Shown one piece after another: positions 14,466-23,951 of a stretch of DNA of 36,602 nt. The DNA is taken from NCBI GenBank assembly GCA_034190545.1, contig JAXIOF010000101.1, positions 1-36,602 of the forward strand, in the 5' to 3' direction. The notes under the pieces were generated by a model. That model saw only the letters and a program-made list of their open reading frames with translations, was not told the DNA's origin and did not search any database. Both the position numbers and the translations under genes were made by a program. The stretch's first letter is position 1. The number at the start of each line of letters is the position of its first letter. The stretch is from Candidatus Afararchaeum irisae (GTDB lineage Archaea > Halobacteriota > Halobacteria > Halobacteriales > Afararchaeaceae).

Positions 14466-15428
14466 ATGGACTACGCTGAAGCGGGTGTGGACATAGAAGC
14501 GAGCGAGCGTGCTGTATCCGCGCTCGCCGACGAGATAGAGATGGAACACGGCGACTACGCGGGTCTTCTCGAACTCGGTGACTACGTCCTCGGACTCACT
14601 ACCGACGGAGTGGGTACGAAGATACTCGTCGCCGAGGCGGTCGACGACTACTCGACTATAGGCATCGACTGTATTGCTATGAACGCCAACGACCTCATCG
14701 CCATGAATCTCACACCCGCTGCCTTCGTCGACTACCTCGTCGTCGACGAGCCGAGCGAGGACGTATCACGTGAGATAGGCGAGGGGATAAAAGAAGGTGC
14801 CGAGAGGGCAGGAGCCAAGATCGTGGGTGGAGAGACCGCTGTGATGCCCGAGGTCGTCGACGGCGTAGACCTCGCCGGAACGTGTCTCGGAATCGGAGAG
14901 CCCGACGAGGTAGTAGACGGCTCTGAGGTCGAGGCGGGAGACGTCGTCGTCGGACTTCCTTCGAGCGGCGTCCACTCGAACGGTCTGACTCTCGCGAGGA
15001 AGGCGGTGACACGGGAGTACTCGTACGACGACCAACTTCCGTACGACGGAAGGACGGTAGGAGAGGAGCTCTTAGAGCCGACACGTATCTACACAGAGGC
15101 TCTCGATATAGCAGACGAGTACGACGTACGTGGGATGGCACATATCACGGGAGGCGGCTTCAGTAACCTGGGACGGATCTCCGACCACAGGTACGTCGTC
15201 GACGACCCCCTTCCGATACCCCCTGTCTTCGACTTCATAAAGGATCTCGGCGATGTCTCCGAGAAGGAGATGCACACGACATTCAACATGGGAATGGGCT
15301 TCGCCTTAGTCGTCCCCGAGGAAGACGCCGACGAGATCGCCGCTGGCGACGACAACGAGTACGAGGCGAAGGTCGTCGGACGTGTCGAGGACGGCGAGGG
15401 AGTCGAGGTCAGAGGGATCGAGCTATAG
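14466..15428 (+). CDS. purM: Phosphoribosylformylglycinamidine cyclo-ligase (AIR synthetase)
   Basis: A 320-residue PurM, which closes FGAM to aminoimidazole ribonucleotide with ATP in purine synthesis. Diagnostic stretches: YAEAGVDIEA at the N-terminus, TTDGVGTKI (49-57), DCIAMNANDLI, KIVGGETAVMPEV, the GLPSSGVHSNGLTL loop and HITGGGFSNL. Length is slightly shorter than bacterial PurM, as in haloarchaea. The glycosyltransferase gene begins four bases after the stop and may be co-transcribed, though no functional link is apparent. Confidence 0.95.
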   Translation: MDYAEAGVDIEASERAVSALADEIEMEHGDYAGLLELGDYVLGLTTDGVGTKILVAEAVDDYSTIGIDCIAMNANDLIAMNLTPAAFVDYLVVDEPSEDVSREIGEGIKEGAERAGAKIVGGETAVMPEVVDGVDLAGTCLGIGEPDEVVDGSEVEAGDVVVGLPSSGVHSNGLTLARKAVTREYSYDDQLPYDGRTVGEELLEPTRIYTEALDIADEYDVRGMAHITGGGFSNLGRISDHRYVVDDPLPIPPVFDFIKDLGDVSEKEMHTTFNMGMGFALVVPEEDADEIAAGDDNEYEAKVVGRVEDGEGVEVRGIEL

Positions 15429-15432
15429 TAGA

Positions 15433-16422
15433 ATGAAGGTATGTGTCTACGTCGAGTGGGAGTCTCAGGTCTCCAAGAGCGGCATAGGAACCTCGGCTCG
15501 TCAACAGAGGAAGGCTCTTAGGAAGAACGGTGTCGAGGTCACCGACGACCCCTCCGACGACTACGACGTCCTCGATGTCAACACAGTGGGTCCAAAGAGC
15601 CTCTACCATCTCAAGAAGGCACAGACGAACGGAAAGCCGGCTGTCGTTCACGCCCACACGACTGCGAAGGACTTCCGTGACTCTTTCCGTGGGAGTAACT
15701 TACTCGCCCCCGCTCTCCGACGTTATCTCAGCTTCTTCTACTCCCGGGCTGACGCAGTGATCGTGCCGAGCGACTACACGAAAGGTGTCGTAGAAGGCTA
15801 CGGCATCGATCCACCCGTTCACTCAGTCTCAAACGGCGTCGACATAGAGTCGCTTGAGGGACACGACGAACTCAGAGACGAGTACCGTGACAAGTACGAC
15901 CTCGACGGAACAGTCGTATTCGCAGTCGGACACGTCTTCGAGAGGAAGGGACTCTCGACCTTCTGTAAGCTCGCACAGCGTCTGCCAGATACCGACTTCA
16001 TCTGGTTCGGTCCCGTAATGGACAACCCACTCGGCTCGAAGCAGACTAAGAGATGGATAGAGAACCCGCCCGACAACGTCGAGTTCACCGGCTTTATCGA
16101 CGACATACGCGGCGGCTTCGGGGCGGGCGACGTCTTCCTCTTCCCTACGAAAGAGGAGAACCAGGGAATCGCAGTCTTAGAAGCCATGGCGTGTGAGAAG
16201 GGCGTAGTCGTGAGCGACCTCCCCGTCTTCGACGAGTTCCTCACCGACGCCGAGAACTGCTTCAAGGGTGACAGTCTCGACGAGTACGAGGAGGCGATAG
16301 AACGCATGAGGGACGACGAACTAAGGAACGAGATGGGGAAGAACGCGAGACGCGAAGCCGAGAAGCACTCGCTCGAAAACGTGGGTGAGAGTCTGATAGA
16401 TGTCTACGACTCCCTACTCTGA
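15433..16422 (+). CDS. GT4-family glycosyltransferase
   Basis: A 329-residue GT-B glycosyltransferase. The N-terminal domain opens MKVCVYVEWE and includes the SGIGTSARQQRKAL loop. The C-terminal domain begins at VVFAVGHVFERKGL and ends with the nucleotide-sugar EX7E motif (EENQGIAVLEAMACEKGVVVS), as in GT4 enzymes. It would transfer a sugar from an NDP donor to a lipid or glycan acceptor. I chose the ATG at 15433, because an in-frame start at 15382 lies inside purM. It converges, one base apart, on a YbhN/AglD-like membrane protein gene; such pairs are common in glycolipid or glycan modules. Confidence 0.85.
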   Translation: MKVCVYVEWESQVSKSGIGTSARQQRKALRKNGVEVTDDPSDDYDVLDVNTVGPKSLYHLKKAQTNGKPAVVHAHTTAKDFRDSFRGSNLLAPALRRYLSFFYSRADAVIVPSDYTKGVVEGYGIDPPVHSVSNGVDIESLEGHDELRDEYRDKYDLDGTVVFAVGHVFERKGLSTFCKLAQRLPDTDFIWFGPVMDNPLGSKQTKRWIENPPDNVEFTGFIDDIRGGFGAGDVFLFPTKEENQGIAVLEAMACEKGVVVSDLPVFDEFLTDAENCFKGDSLDEYEEAIERMRDDELRNEMGKNARREAEKHSLENVGESLIDVYDSLL

Positions 16423-16423
16423 G

Positions 16424-17452
16424 CTAAGTCTCTATCCTACGCAGGTCGACGCTCAGATACATCGAACTTATTCCTCCTACCAGAACCGTGAACCAGTAGA
16501 CACAGAGACGGTAAAGTAGTGCCGCAGCCGACGCCGCGGGTAGACCCAGACCCGTTAGGCTGAATATCGTGACGGCGATAGCAATCTCGACACCTCCTAA
16601 GCCGCCGGGAAGAGGCAGAAAGCCCGCGAGACCGCTTACCGGTATTATGAGGAGAGTCGTCCCGAGAGGTACATCGTAGCCGAGCGAAAGTAAGCTTGTG
16701 TAGAGAGGGAGTATGAAGAAGAACCAGCCGATATGTGAGAAGACAACTGCGGTCGCCATCTCACGTCTGTTCTCCGAGAAGAGGTCGAGTGTCTCGAAGA
16801 AGCCGTCTATCCGCTCCTTTACGTCCTCTTCTCTGAGAGCGGTTCGGAGGTTCGACGACAGTTTCCCGACAGTCTTACGCAGAAATCCTGTGACTCTCAG
16901 AACAAACGACTCGACTAAGTCACGTCTGTGCCATATGAAGAGGGCGGCGGAGACGGCGACGGCGGCTACTACGACGAAGACCGCGGCGTAGTTCCTGACG
17001 TCGGGGTTGAACGATCTCCTCGTGACGAAGTACGAGAATCCCACGATACCGTACGAGAAGAAGGGGATGAGGTTGAGAAAGTCGGCTGTTATTACGGCTG
17101 CGAGGCTGTGTTCGTAGTCTATGTCGGACGACTTCGAGAGAACGTAAGCGATGAAGGGCTCGCCTCCGAGCTGTCCGAGCGGAGTGATATAGTTCGCAAA
17201 CATAGCGCTCAGGAATATCACGGTTATACGTCCTCTCGAAATCGCGTGGTCTATCACAGACAGGACGTGGTTCCAGACTGCACTCCACGCCACGAGACAG
17301 ATGAAAGACGAGACGAGTCCGAGCGAGAAAACCCCGAGGTCGGTCTTCGAGAGGGTAGAGACTACCTCGTTCCATCCGATTGCGTAGACGAATAGGAGTA
17401 TTATGACGGCGGCAACCCCGAATCCGACCAGAAGACGCAGACGTCTTCCCAT
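16424..17452 (-). CDS. YbhN/LPG-synthase-TM-like membrane protein (flippase-like)
   Basis: A 342-residue polytopic protein with about eight hydrophobic helices. It carries the motifs of the lysylphosphatidylglycerol synthase transmembrane family: FANYITPLGQLGGEPF and, near the C-terminus, GFLPLPGGLGGVEIAI. Family members include lipid flippases and the membrane part of archaeal AglD-like proteins. It is the last gene of a three-gene leftward set after shikimate kinase and chorismate mutase, five bases after the latter. The link to a GT4 gene across the convergent junction suggests a lipid-linked sugar role, but that is inference. Confidence 0.75.
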   Translation of the reverse strand: MGRRLRLLVGFGVAAVIILLFVYAIGWNEVVSTLSKTDLGVFSLGLVSSFICLVAWSAVWNHVLSVIDHAISRGRITVIFLSAMFANYITPLGQLGGEPFIAYVLSKSSDIDYEHSLAAVITADFLNLIPFFSYGIVGFSYFVTRRSFNPDVRNYAAVFVVVAAVAVSAALFIWHRRDLVESFVLRVTGFLRKTVGKLSSNLRTALREEDVKERIDGFFETLDLFSENRREMATAVVFSHIGWFFFILPLYTSLLSLGYDVPLGTTLLIIPVSGLAGFLPLPGGLGGVEIAIAVTIFSLTGLGLPAASAAALLYRLCVYWFTVLVGGISSMYLSVDLRRIET

Positions 17453-17457
17453 GCGAC

Positions 17458-17856
17458 TTATCTCTCCGGTGTGTGACTGTCTGTGTCTGTATCCGTGTCT
17501 GTGTCTCGGTCGTCTGGTTCTGACCCTGTGACGTGGCTTCTCTGTTTCTCCTTGCTCATCTCTATGAGAATCTCGAATATCTCACACGTCCTCTCGGGGT
17601 CGATTCCGAGTGCCTCCGCCTTCTCTGCGACCCTGTCGTAGACGACCTCCTCACGCTCGGGGTCGTTTATCTCCTTCCCCTCCTGCATCTTGACCTCGGC
17701 GATGCTCTCGGCGATATACGTACGACGCGCTATACTCTCGACTATCTCCTCGTTGACCCCCTCTATCTCCTCACGGAGACTCTCGAGGTCTAGACTACCC
17801 TCGCTCCGTCGTTGTCGGTCTCGACTTCCAGAACCGTTCCCGGGTGTTTCTCCCAC
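17458..17856 (-). CDS. Chorismate mutase (AroQ class)
   Basis: A 132-residue helical chorismate mutase converting chorismate to prephenate for Phe/Tyr synthesis. The AroQ pattern is present: LREEIEGVNEEI (R28), ARRTYIAESIAEVK (R44/R45, K56), NDPEREE (D65, R68, E69) and a late MSKEKQ (Q95). No ATG, GTG or TTG lies in frame near the conserved core, so the ATG at 17856 is the only standard start. This makes the gene overlap the end of shikimate kinase by 67 bases and adds about 20 non-conserved basic residues. The C-terminus is a hexamer-encoded TDTDTDTDS tail. Order and overlap indicate an aromatic amino acid operon. Confidence 0.88.
   Translation of the reverse strand: MGETPGNGSGSRDRQRRSEGSLDLESLREEIEGVNEEIVESIARRTYIAESIAEVKMQEGKEINDPEREEVVYDRVAEKAEALGIDPERTCEIFEILIEMSKEKQRSHVTGSEPDDRDTDTDTDTDSHTPER
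17475..17504. repeat. Degenerate hexamer array in the chorismate mutase tail
   Basis: Hexamers CTGTGT, CTGTAT, CCGTGT, CTGTGT follow each other in frame and encode alternating Thr-Asp on the reverse strand. The array is in a non-conserved tail, so length changes by whole units would not disrupt the enzyme. The complement (ACACAG) matches the array at 27358-27408. Confidence 0.6.
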
Positions 17857-18644
17857 TCTTTAACTACCTCCTTTATGTCTTGTCTGTCTCCTATCGCAGC
17901 GTACGATGGACCTGTGCCGCTCAGACCAGCGCCGTCTACGTGTTCGAGGGCATCGACAGCAACCGAAGGATCGAATCCGAGAGCCGCCGAGTAGGCGAGT
18001 CCGTTTATCGTCATCGCTTCGGCGTACTCTCCGTCCCTCGCCACCTCGAAAGCTCTGTCGACGACCGACCCCACGAGACGTGACCTCTCGACGTCTGTGT
18101 CGGCACTCTTCGCGGTCTCGTCGGGGACGTAGACTGCGACGTCCCAGTTTACCTCCTCGCGCTTGATTATCTCGTCCTCCGAGTTGTCAGTGAGGACGAC
18201 TCCTCCGAGCATAGAGGCGGCGGCGTCGTCTATCGCTCCGGTGATCGTGACTCCGGCGTCCCTCGCCGCCTCGACCCCTATACGTGTCGCCTTCCTCCTG
18301 TCGAATCCCTCTGACTCTCCGATGGCGTCGAGTGTCGCTAAGACTGTCGCGTTCGCCGCCGCGCTACTCGACTTGAGACCGCTCGCCATAGGCACGTCGC
18401 TCGAAGTCTTTACGTGTGCTCCGTCGTCGACGTCGAAACGTTCGAGCACGAGTTCGGCGCATCTCTCTATCAGGGACGTATCGGCGTCAGGCTTGTCTTC
18501 TATCTCCCCCGTGACGCCTCCGTCTCCGCCGACCTCGACTTCCGCCGACGTGTAGAGGTCGACGGCGAAGGCACTACCCTTGAGAGTAGCTATCGCATTT
18601 ATAACCGTCGCAGCGCCGGGTGCCTCTGCCTCGCCTCTTCTCAT
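17790..18644 (-). CDS. aroK: Archaeal shikimate kinase (GHMP family)
   Basis: A 284-residue GHMP kinase, the archaeal replacement for bacterial AroK; it phosphorylates shikimate at the 3-position with ATP. The GHMP ATP loop PMASGLKSSSAAANA is at 85-99. The N-terminal EAPGAATVINAIAT and the C-terminal GLSGTGPSYAAIG motif are both typical of archaeal shikimate kinase rather than homoserine or mevalonate kinase. It is the first gene of a leftward operon with chorismate mutase. A TATA-like GGTTAAGTGG on the reverse strand (about 18672-18681) lies near 30 bases before the ATG. Confidence 0.9.
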   Translation of the reverse strand: MRRGEAEAPGAATVINAIATLKGSAFAVDLYTSAEVEVGGDGGVTGEIEDKPDADTSLIERCAELVLERFDVDDGAHVKTSSDVPMASGLKSSSAAANATVLATLDAIGESEGFDRRKATRIGVEAARDAGVTITGAIDDAAASMLGGVVLTDNSEDEIIKREEVNWDVAVYVPDETAKSADTDVERSRLVGSVVDRAFEVARDGEYAEAMTINGLAYSAALGFDPSVAVDALEHVDGAGLSGTGPSYAAIGDRQDIKEVVKEWEKHPGTVLEVETDNDGARVV

Positions 18645-18759
18645 TCTTTCTTCTTACTGCGCTTCGGTGCCACTTAACCATGCCGGATGCTTCCAATCTA
18701 AGCTAAGTATATACGTCTAACCACCAAGTATAATCCCGTCGAGGGACAACCTACTACAA
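18645..18759. promoter_or_regulatory. Divergent promoter region aroK / elp3
   Basis: In 115 bases, leftward GGTTAAGTGG (18672-18681, reverse strand) would drive aroK. Rightward, GTATAATC (18728-18735) sits 25-32 bases before the elp3 ATG at 18760, a near-leaderless arrangement. A second AT-rich GTATATAC word (about 18707-18714) lies between them and could serve either direction. No strong palindrome beyond GTATATAC itself. Confidence 0.42.
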
Positions 18760-20367
18760 ATGAGTACCGACGCTGACTCCGACGCCTTCGAGAGGGTCAA
18801 GAGAGAGCTCGCCGACCTCGTAGTCTCGGGGGAGGTCGACCGTGACGAGCTCGAATCCGTCAAGAACTCCGTCTGCGGAAAACACGGTGCAGAGAAGGTT
18901 CCGAAGAACTCCGACATACTCGAAGCAGTCCCCGACGAAGAACGCGACGAAGCCGAGTCTGTTCTCCAGACGACCCCTGTGAGGACTGCGAGCGGTGTCA
19001 CACCCGTGGCGGTGATGACCTCGCCGGCTCCGTGTCCTCACGGGAAATGTGTCTACTGCCCCGGAGGACCCGACTCGGAGTTCGAGTCGCCTATGTCGTA
19101 TACGGGGGAGGAGCCCGCGGCGATGAGAGGCAAACACAACGACTACGATCCCTACGATCAGGTCACACAACGTCTGAGCGACCTGAGGGAGACGGGACAT
19201 CTCGTCGACAAGGTCGAACTCATACTCATGGGCGGGACTCTCACCTCGCGGTCTCTCGACTACCAGGAGTGGTTCGTGAGAAGATGTCTCGAAGCCATGA
19301 ATACCTTCGGCACATCGGAGGGCGAGGACAACGACTGGAAGCCTTTCGAGGAGGTCGAGACGAGAAACGAGACCGCCGACGTACGTAACATAGGCACGAC
19401 CTTCGAGACAAAACCCGACTGGTGCGGCAAGGAACAGATCGACCATATGTTACGTCTCGGGGGAACGAAGGTCGAGATGGGAGTCCAGACTACAGACGAC
19501 GAGACACTCCGTCTCACACACAGGGGGCACGGCGACGCCGAGACGCGCGAGGCGAACAGACGTCTACACGACGCCGGCTTCAAGGTCGGCTTCCACATGA
19601 TGCCCGGGCTCCCGGGACGTGACCCCGAGGATGACATCGACGACTTCCGCGAGATATTCGACAACCCCGAGTACCGCCCCGACTACCTCAAGATATACCC
19701 CACTCTCGTCGTCGAGGACACGGGTCTCTACAAGATGTGGCAGCAGGGCGAGTTCGAGCCTCTCGGAAACGAGGAGGCGGCGGACGTAGTCGCCCGAGCG
19801 AAGAGGATGATTCCCGAGTACACGCGTCTCTCACGCGTACAGAGGGACATACCCGCCGACAACATAGAGGCGGGCGTCTGGAAGTCCAACCTCCGCCAGT
19901 TAGCGCGCCACCGTCTCGACGAGATCGGAGGCGACTGTGACTGCATAAGATGTAGAGAGGTCGGTATGAACGACGAGGCTCCCGACGACCTCGACTTCGG
20001 CTTCGACATGACCGAGTACGGCTGTGCGGGAGGCGACGAGAAGTTCCTCCAGTACAAGTCGGAGTCGGGACTCTTAGCGGGATTCCTGCGTCTGCGTTTC
20101 CCCGGACAGACAGTCCGTTCCGAACTCGAAGACTCCGCGATAGTCAGGGAGGTACACGTCTACGGAGACGAGGTCGGCGTCGGAAGACAGGGCGACGGAT
20201 TCCAGCACTCGGGTCTCGGAACCGACTTGGTCGAGAGGGCGGAGGAGATGTCGCGCGACGCGGGCTACTCACGTCTCTCGGTCATAAGCGGAATAGGCGT
20301 ACGTGAGTACTACAGGTCTCTCGGCTACGAGAAGGACGGTCCTTACATGGTGAAGGACTTCGAGTAA
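18760..20367 (+). CDS. elp3: Elp3: tRNA U34 carboxymethyl synthase (radical SAM/acetyltransferase)
   Basis: A 535-residue Elp3. The radical SAM cluster motif CPHGKCVYC (C92, C97, C100) is followed by the PGGPDSEFE family stretch, the mid-domain LLMGGT, VEMGVQTTDDE and GFHMMPGLPG motifs, and a C-terminal GNAT domain ending HSGLGTDLVERAEE and VISGIGVREYYRSLGY. It makes the cm5U34 modification in anticodons. Archaeal Elp3 works without the other Elongator subunits. It begins with a likely leaderless promoter and is followed six bases later by priS, so it heads an information-processing operon. Confidence 0.95.
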   Translation: MSTDADSDAFERVKRELADLVVSGEVDRDELESVKNSVCGKHGAEKVPKNSDILEAVPDEERDEAESVLQTTPVRTASGVTPVAVMTSPAPCPHGKCVYCPGGPDSEFESPMSYTGEEPAAMRGKHNDYDPYDQVTQRLSDLRETGHLVDKVELILMGGTLTSRSLDYQEWFVRRCLEAMNTFGTSEGEDNDWKPFEEVETRNETADVRNIGTTFETKPDWCGKEQIDHMLRLGGTKVEMGVQTTDDETLRLTHRGHGDAETREANRRLHDAGFKVGFHMMPGLPGRDPEDDIDDFREIFDNPEYRPDYLKIYPTLVVEDTGLYKMWQQGEFEPLGNEEAADVVARAKRMIPEYTRLSRVQRDIPADNIEAGVWKSNLRQLARHRLDEIGGDCDCIRCREVGMNDEAPDDLDFGFDMTEYGCAGGDEKFLQYKSESGLLAGFLRLRFPGQTVRSELEDSAIVREVHVYGDEVGVGRQGDGFQHSGLGTDLVERAEEMSRDAGYSRLSVISGIGVREYYRSLGYEKDGPYMVKDFE

Positions 20368-20372
20368 TAGCC

Positions 20373-21524
20373 ATGAACGACCGCACCCAGTCGTACGTGA
20401 GGGGACGTTTCGGCGACTACTACCGGCGCACGTCTATCGATCTTCCACGTAGCCCCGACGACCGTGAGTGGGCATTCATACCCTTCTCGGGAGGCATGGT
20501 GAGACACAGGTCTCTCCTCGACCTGGGTGACCTCGAAACCTGGCTCGCCGACCAGAAGCCTCGACACGTCTACTTCTCGAGTGCGAGGTACGAGAGCCCC
20601 GAGGCGTCGTCGATGAAGGCGAAGGGATGGACGGGAGCCCAGTTAGTCTTCGACCTCGACGCCGACCATCTACGTGAGACATCACCCGACGACTCCTACT
20701 CCGAGATGCTCTCGAACTGTAAGACTGCACTCGTGAGACTCGTCGAGTTTCTAGTCGAGGACTTCGGCTTCGACGACGTCGAGACGGTCTTCTCGGGAGG
20801 GCGCGGCTACCATGTCCACGTCTACGACGACGAGGTTCAGAGACTCGGAAGCGAGGCGAGGCGTGAGATAGTCGACTACGTACAGGGGATGGGATTCGAC
20901 CCCCAACTCGCCTTCTCCGACGAGACTGCGGCGGGCGACTTCGGGAGGACGCCCACAGGGGTCAAGAAGCTTGAGTCGGGAGGATGGGGAAGACGTATAC
21001 GTGACTACATACTCGACTTCGCCGACGAAGTCGCTGAGACCGAGGACGGTACTGCCGTCGAACGTCTCCGTGAGTTCGAGGGTGTGGGACAGAAGAAGGC
21101 GGAGAAGCTACTCTCGGTCTTCAGAGATCCCGACAGAAGGGAGGAACTGGCGCGGGGTAACCTCGACGTAGTCGGCGGAACACGGGGCTTCTGGGAGACA
21201 CTGATGCGTGAGGCGGTCTCCGAGAGACGTGCCGAGGCTGACGAGCCCGTCACGACCGACACCAAACGTCTGATACGTCTCCCGGGGTCGCTCCACGGAG
21301 GCACGGGTCTCAGGGTCACACGCGTCGAGGTCGACGAGATAGAGTCTTTCGACCCCCTCACCGACGCCGTAGTCTTCAGCGACAGCCAGATACAGGTCGA
21401 GTCTTCGGAGCCGACGACCGTCGAGGTCGGAGGAAGAAGCTTTAATATAGACGAGGGAGTCAGTAAAGTCCCAGAGTACGCCGGAGTCTTCGCGGTACTT
21501 CGGAAGGACGTAGAGCTCGCATAA
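20373..21524 (+). CDS. priS: DNA primase small (catalytic) subunit PriS
   Basis: A 383-residue archaeo-eukaryotic primase catalytic subunit, which makes RNA primers with PriL. Active-site acidic residues sit in LVFDLDADH (D94, D96). GGRGYHVHV (the SGGRGYHVHVYD segment) and the late KRLIRLPGSLHGGTGL motif are typical. The Cys knuckle of some PriS proteins is largely absent (only NCK), as in other haloarchaeal primases I recall. Between elp3 and the GINS gene, spaced by five and seven bases. The PriS-GINS pairing is widely conserved in archaea. Confidence 0.95.
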   Translation: MNDRTQSYVRGRFGDYYRRTSIDLPRSPDDREWAFIPFSGGMVRHRSLLDLGDLETWLADQKPRHVYFSSARYESPEASSMKAKGWTGAQLVFDLDADHLRETSPDDSYSEMLSNCKTALVRLVEFLVEDFGFDDVETVFSGGRGYHVHVYDDEVQRLGSEARREIVDYVQGMGFDPQLAFSDETAAGDFGRTPTGVKKLESGGWGRRIRDYILDFADEVAETEDGTAVERLREFEGVGQKKAEKLLSVFRDPDRREELARGNLDVVGGTRGFWETLMREAVSERRAEADEPVTTDTKRLIRLPGSLHGGTGLRVTRVEVDEIESFDPLTDAVVFSDSQIQVESSEPTTVEVGGRSFNIDEGVSKVPEYAGVFAVLRKDVELA

Positions 21525-21531
21525 CATAGCC

Positions 21532-22245
21532 ATGGATCTCAACGACCTCAGACACACACAGTCGAAGGAGAGGGAGACCGACTCGTTACGTGACCTCCAC
21601 GACTCGTTCTACTCCGACGCCGCAGAGTACATCGAGGGTCTCAGGGAGGAGCGTGACAGTCTCGACAGTCCTTACTCCGACGAGGCACAGAAGCTCAACG
21701 ACGCCGTACAGACCTCACGTCAGGTTGTCGAGTCGATATACAGGAGACGTGTTGGCAAGATAGTCAAGCTTGCGTCTCTGTCGGCGAACGGCACCTCGGT
21801 CGACGAGTCGGGAATGACCGACGAGGAGCGTGAGCTCTACGACTCTATAGTCGGTCTCATACGTGACAACCACTCGAAGGTCGTCGAACGTCTCGAGGAG
21901 GGCTCGCCTCTCGATGTCGAAGACGAAGAAGACGTTGAGAGTGACGGAGAAAGAAGTCATCAGCCCGAACACGAGGCTGAGACCGACACGTCTCAGACCG
22001 ATGAACTGACGCGGCACACCGACGACTCTGTCTCCGAAGCCGATCGCGAGACCGACCGTGACGACTACAAGACTGTCCGTCTCCTCGATGACCTCCCCGA
22101 GTTCGTGGCGACCGACGGCAGATCCTACTCTCTCTCGGAGGAGGACGTAGTCGTGCTTCCCGAGCCCAACGCCGACGTCCTCGTCGAAAACGAGGTCGCC
22201 GTCGAGGTCGACTCATCAAAGGACTCATCAAAGAAAAGACATTAG
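21532..22245 (+). CDS. GINS replication complex subunit (Gins51-like)
   Basis: A 237-residue GINS protein, part of the archaeal CMG helicase. The helical A domain occupies about 1-125 ([36 protein letters not shown]). A long acidic disordered linker (about 128-180) follows, then a small beta B domain ([45 protein letters not shown]). A-then-B order is that of Gins51. It follows priS at seven bases. The tail encodes a tandem DSSK repeat. Confidence 0.9.
   Translation: MDLNDLRHTQSKERETDSLRDLHDSFYSDAAEYIEGLREERDSLDSPYSDEAQKLNDAVQTSRQVVESIYRRRVGKIVKLASLSANGTSVDESGMTDEERELYDSIVGLIRDNHSKVVERLEEGSPLDVEDEEDVESDGERSHQPEHEAETDTSQTDELTRHTDDSVSEADRETDRDDYKTVRLLDDLPEFVATDGRSYSLSEEDVVVLPEPNADVLVENEVAVEVDSSKDSSKKRH
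22210..22233 (+). repeat. Perfect 12-bp tandem duplication at the end of the GINS gene
   Basis: GACTCATCAAAG occurs twice in tandem (22210-22221 and 22222-22233) and encodes DSSKDSSK just before the stop. It is in frame and outside the conserved domain. Confidence 0.8.
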
Positions 22246-22271
22246 ACGGTTCGAGTGTTAGGTCGGATAAG

Positions 22272-23951
22272 ATGTTCGACGAGGACGATCTAGAGGAAAT
22301 AAGAGAGTCTAGACAGGAGTGGGAGGAAGAGACGCTGGGACCCACGCTCGACAGGTTCGGGGAGCGTGAGGACGAGTTCACGACCGACTCGGGCATAGAG
22401 GTCGACCAGATATACACGCCCGACGACATCTCCGACCTCGACTACGACGAGGATCTCGGCTTTCCGGGCGAGGAGCCCTACACCCGCGGCATATACTCGA
22501 CGATGCACCGCGGACGTCTCTGGACTATGCGTCAGTACTCGGGATTCGCTACCGCCGAGGAGACCAACGAGAGGTTCCATTACCTCTTAGATCAGGGTCA
22601 GACGGGTCTCTCAGTCGCCTTCGACCTCCCGAGTCAGATGGGACGTGACTCCGACCATCCACTCTCACAGGGTGAGGTCGGCAAGGCGGGTGTCGCGATA
22701 GACTCTCTCGCCGACTACGAGACTCTCTTTGACGGGATTCCCTTAGACGAGGTCTCGACGAGCATGACTATAAACGCCCCTGCGTCGATAATGCTCGCTA
22801 TGTACATAGCGGTCGGGGACAAACAGGGTATCGACCGCGAGGAGCTCAGAGGCACTATACAGAACGACATACTCAAGGAGTACATCGCACGTAACCTCTA
22901 TGTCTATCCTCCCGAACCCTCTATGAGGATCGTCACCGACATATTCGAGTTCTGTTCTGACGAGGTTCCCAACTTCAACACTATATCTATCTCGGGATAC
23001 CACATCCGTGAGGCGGGTGCGACCGCCGTACAGGAGCTCGCCTTCACTCTAGCAGACGGCAAGAAGTACGTCGAGGAAGCCGTCGAGGCGGGACTTGACG
23101 TCGACGAGTTTGCCCCGCGTCTCTCTTTCTTCTTCAACGCTCACAACGAGATATTTGAGGAAGTCGCCAAGTTCCGCGCGGCGAGACGTATATGGGCTGA
23201 TGTCATGGAGGAGGAGTTCGGAGCCGAGAACCCGAAGAGCAAGATGCTGCGTTTCCACACACAGACTGCGGGTTCGACACTCACCGCACAGCAGATAGAG
23301 AACAACATCGTCCGTGTCGGATACCAGGCTCTCGCCGCCGTCTTAGGAGGCACACAGTCTCTACACACGAACGGAAAGGACGAGGCTCTCTCCCTCCCGA
23401 CAGAGGAGTCGGTACGTACCGCACTGAGGACACAGCAGATACTCGGTCATGAGAGCGGTGTAGCCGACACGATAGATCCCCTCGCGGGATCCTACTACGT
23501 AGAGAGTCTCACAGACGAGATAGAGGAACGCGTCTACGACTACTTCGACGAGATAGACGAACGCGGAGGCGTCCTCTCGTGCATAGAGGAGGGCTGGATA
23601 CAGGACGAGATACAGGACGCCGCCTACGAGCGTCAGCAGGAGATAGAGGAGAACGAACGTATAATCGTCGGAGTCAACAAGTTCACAGTCGACAAGGAGC
23701 CCGAGGAGGACATACACGAGGTCGACGAGAAACAGCAGGAGAGACAGATACAGAAGGTCGAGGAGCTCCGTGACGACAGGGACGATGACGCAGTAGACGA
23801 GGCACTCGAAGAACTCAAGGATGCCGCCGAAGGCGATGACAACCTAATGCCTTACATAATAGACGCGGTCAAGGCGTACGCCACGGTTGGGGAGATAGCT
23901 GACGCACTCAGGGACGTCTTCGGAGAGTACAGAGTGGGGGCTGATTACTGA
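22272..23951 (+). CDS. mcmA: Methylmalonyl-CoA mutase, large (catalytic) subunit
   Basis: A 559-residue mutase TIM-barrel chain, which interconverts methylmalonyl-CoA and succinyl-CoA. [16 protein letters not shown] carries Y89, the tyrosine typical of methylmalonyl-CoA mutase rather than the Phe of isobutyryl-CoA mutase. [21 protein letters not shown] and [14 protein letters not shown] are all canonical. The cobalamin-binding domain (DxHxxG) is absent, so a separate small subunit must be encoded elsewhere, as usual in haloarchaea. It overlaps the epimerase gene by one base (TGATG). A second coding-density argument: no internal stops and strong conservation end to end. Confidence 0.94.
   Translation: MFDEDDLEEIRESRQEWEEETLGPTLDRFGEREDEFTTDSGIEVDQIYTPDDISDLDYDEDLGFPGEEPYTRGIYSTMHRGRLWTMRQYSGFATAEETNERFHYLLDQGQTGLSVAFDLPSQMGRDSDHPLSQGEVGKAGVAIDSLADYETLFDGIPLDEVSTSMTINAPASIMLAMYIAVGDKQGIDREELRGTIQNDILKEYIARNLYVYPPEPSMRIVTDIFEFCSDEVPNFNTISISGYHIREAGATAVQELAFTLADGKKYVEEAVEAGLDVDEFAPRLSFFFNAHNEIFEEVAKFRAARRIWADVMEEEFGAENPKSKMLRFHTQTAGSTLTAQQIENNIVRVGYQALAAVLGGTQSLHTNGKDEALSLPTEESVRTALRTQQILGHESGVADTIDPLAGSYYVESLTDEIEERVYDYFDEIDERGGVLSCIEEGWIQDEIQDAAYERQQEIEENERIIVGVNKFTVDKEPEEDIHEVDEKQQERQIQKVEELRDDRDDDAVDEALEELKDAAEGDDNLMPYIIDAVKAYATVGEIADALRDVFGEYRVGADY

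Noticed and set aside
15382-15432. Longer N-terminus for the glycosyltransferase
   Set aside because: Lies inside purM; MKVCVYVEWE at 15433 is a normal GT-B start.
18754-19446. Leftward open frame (230 codons) opposite elp3
   Set aside because: Antisense to a highly conserved gene, low-complexity composition without domains.
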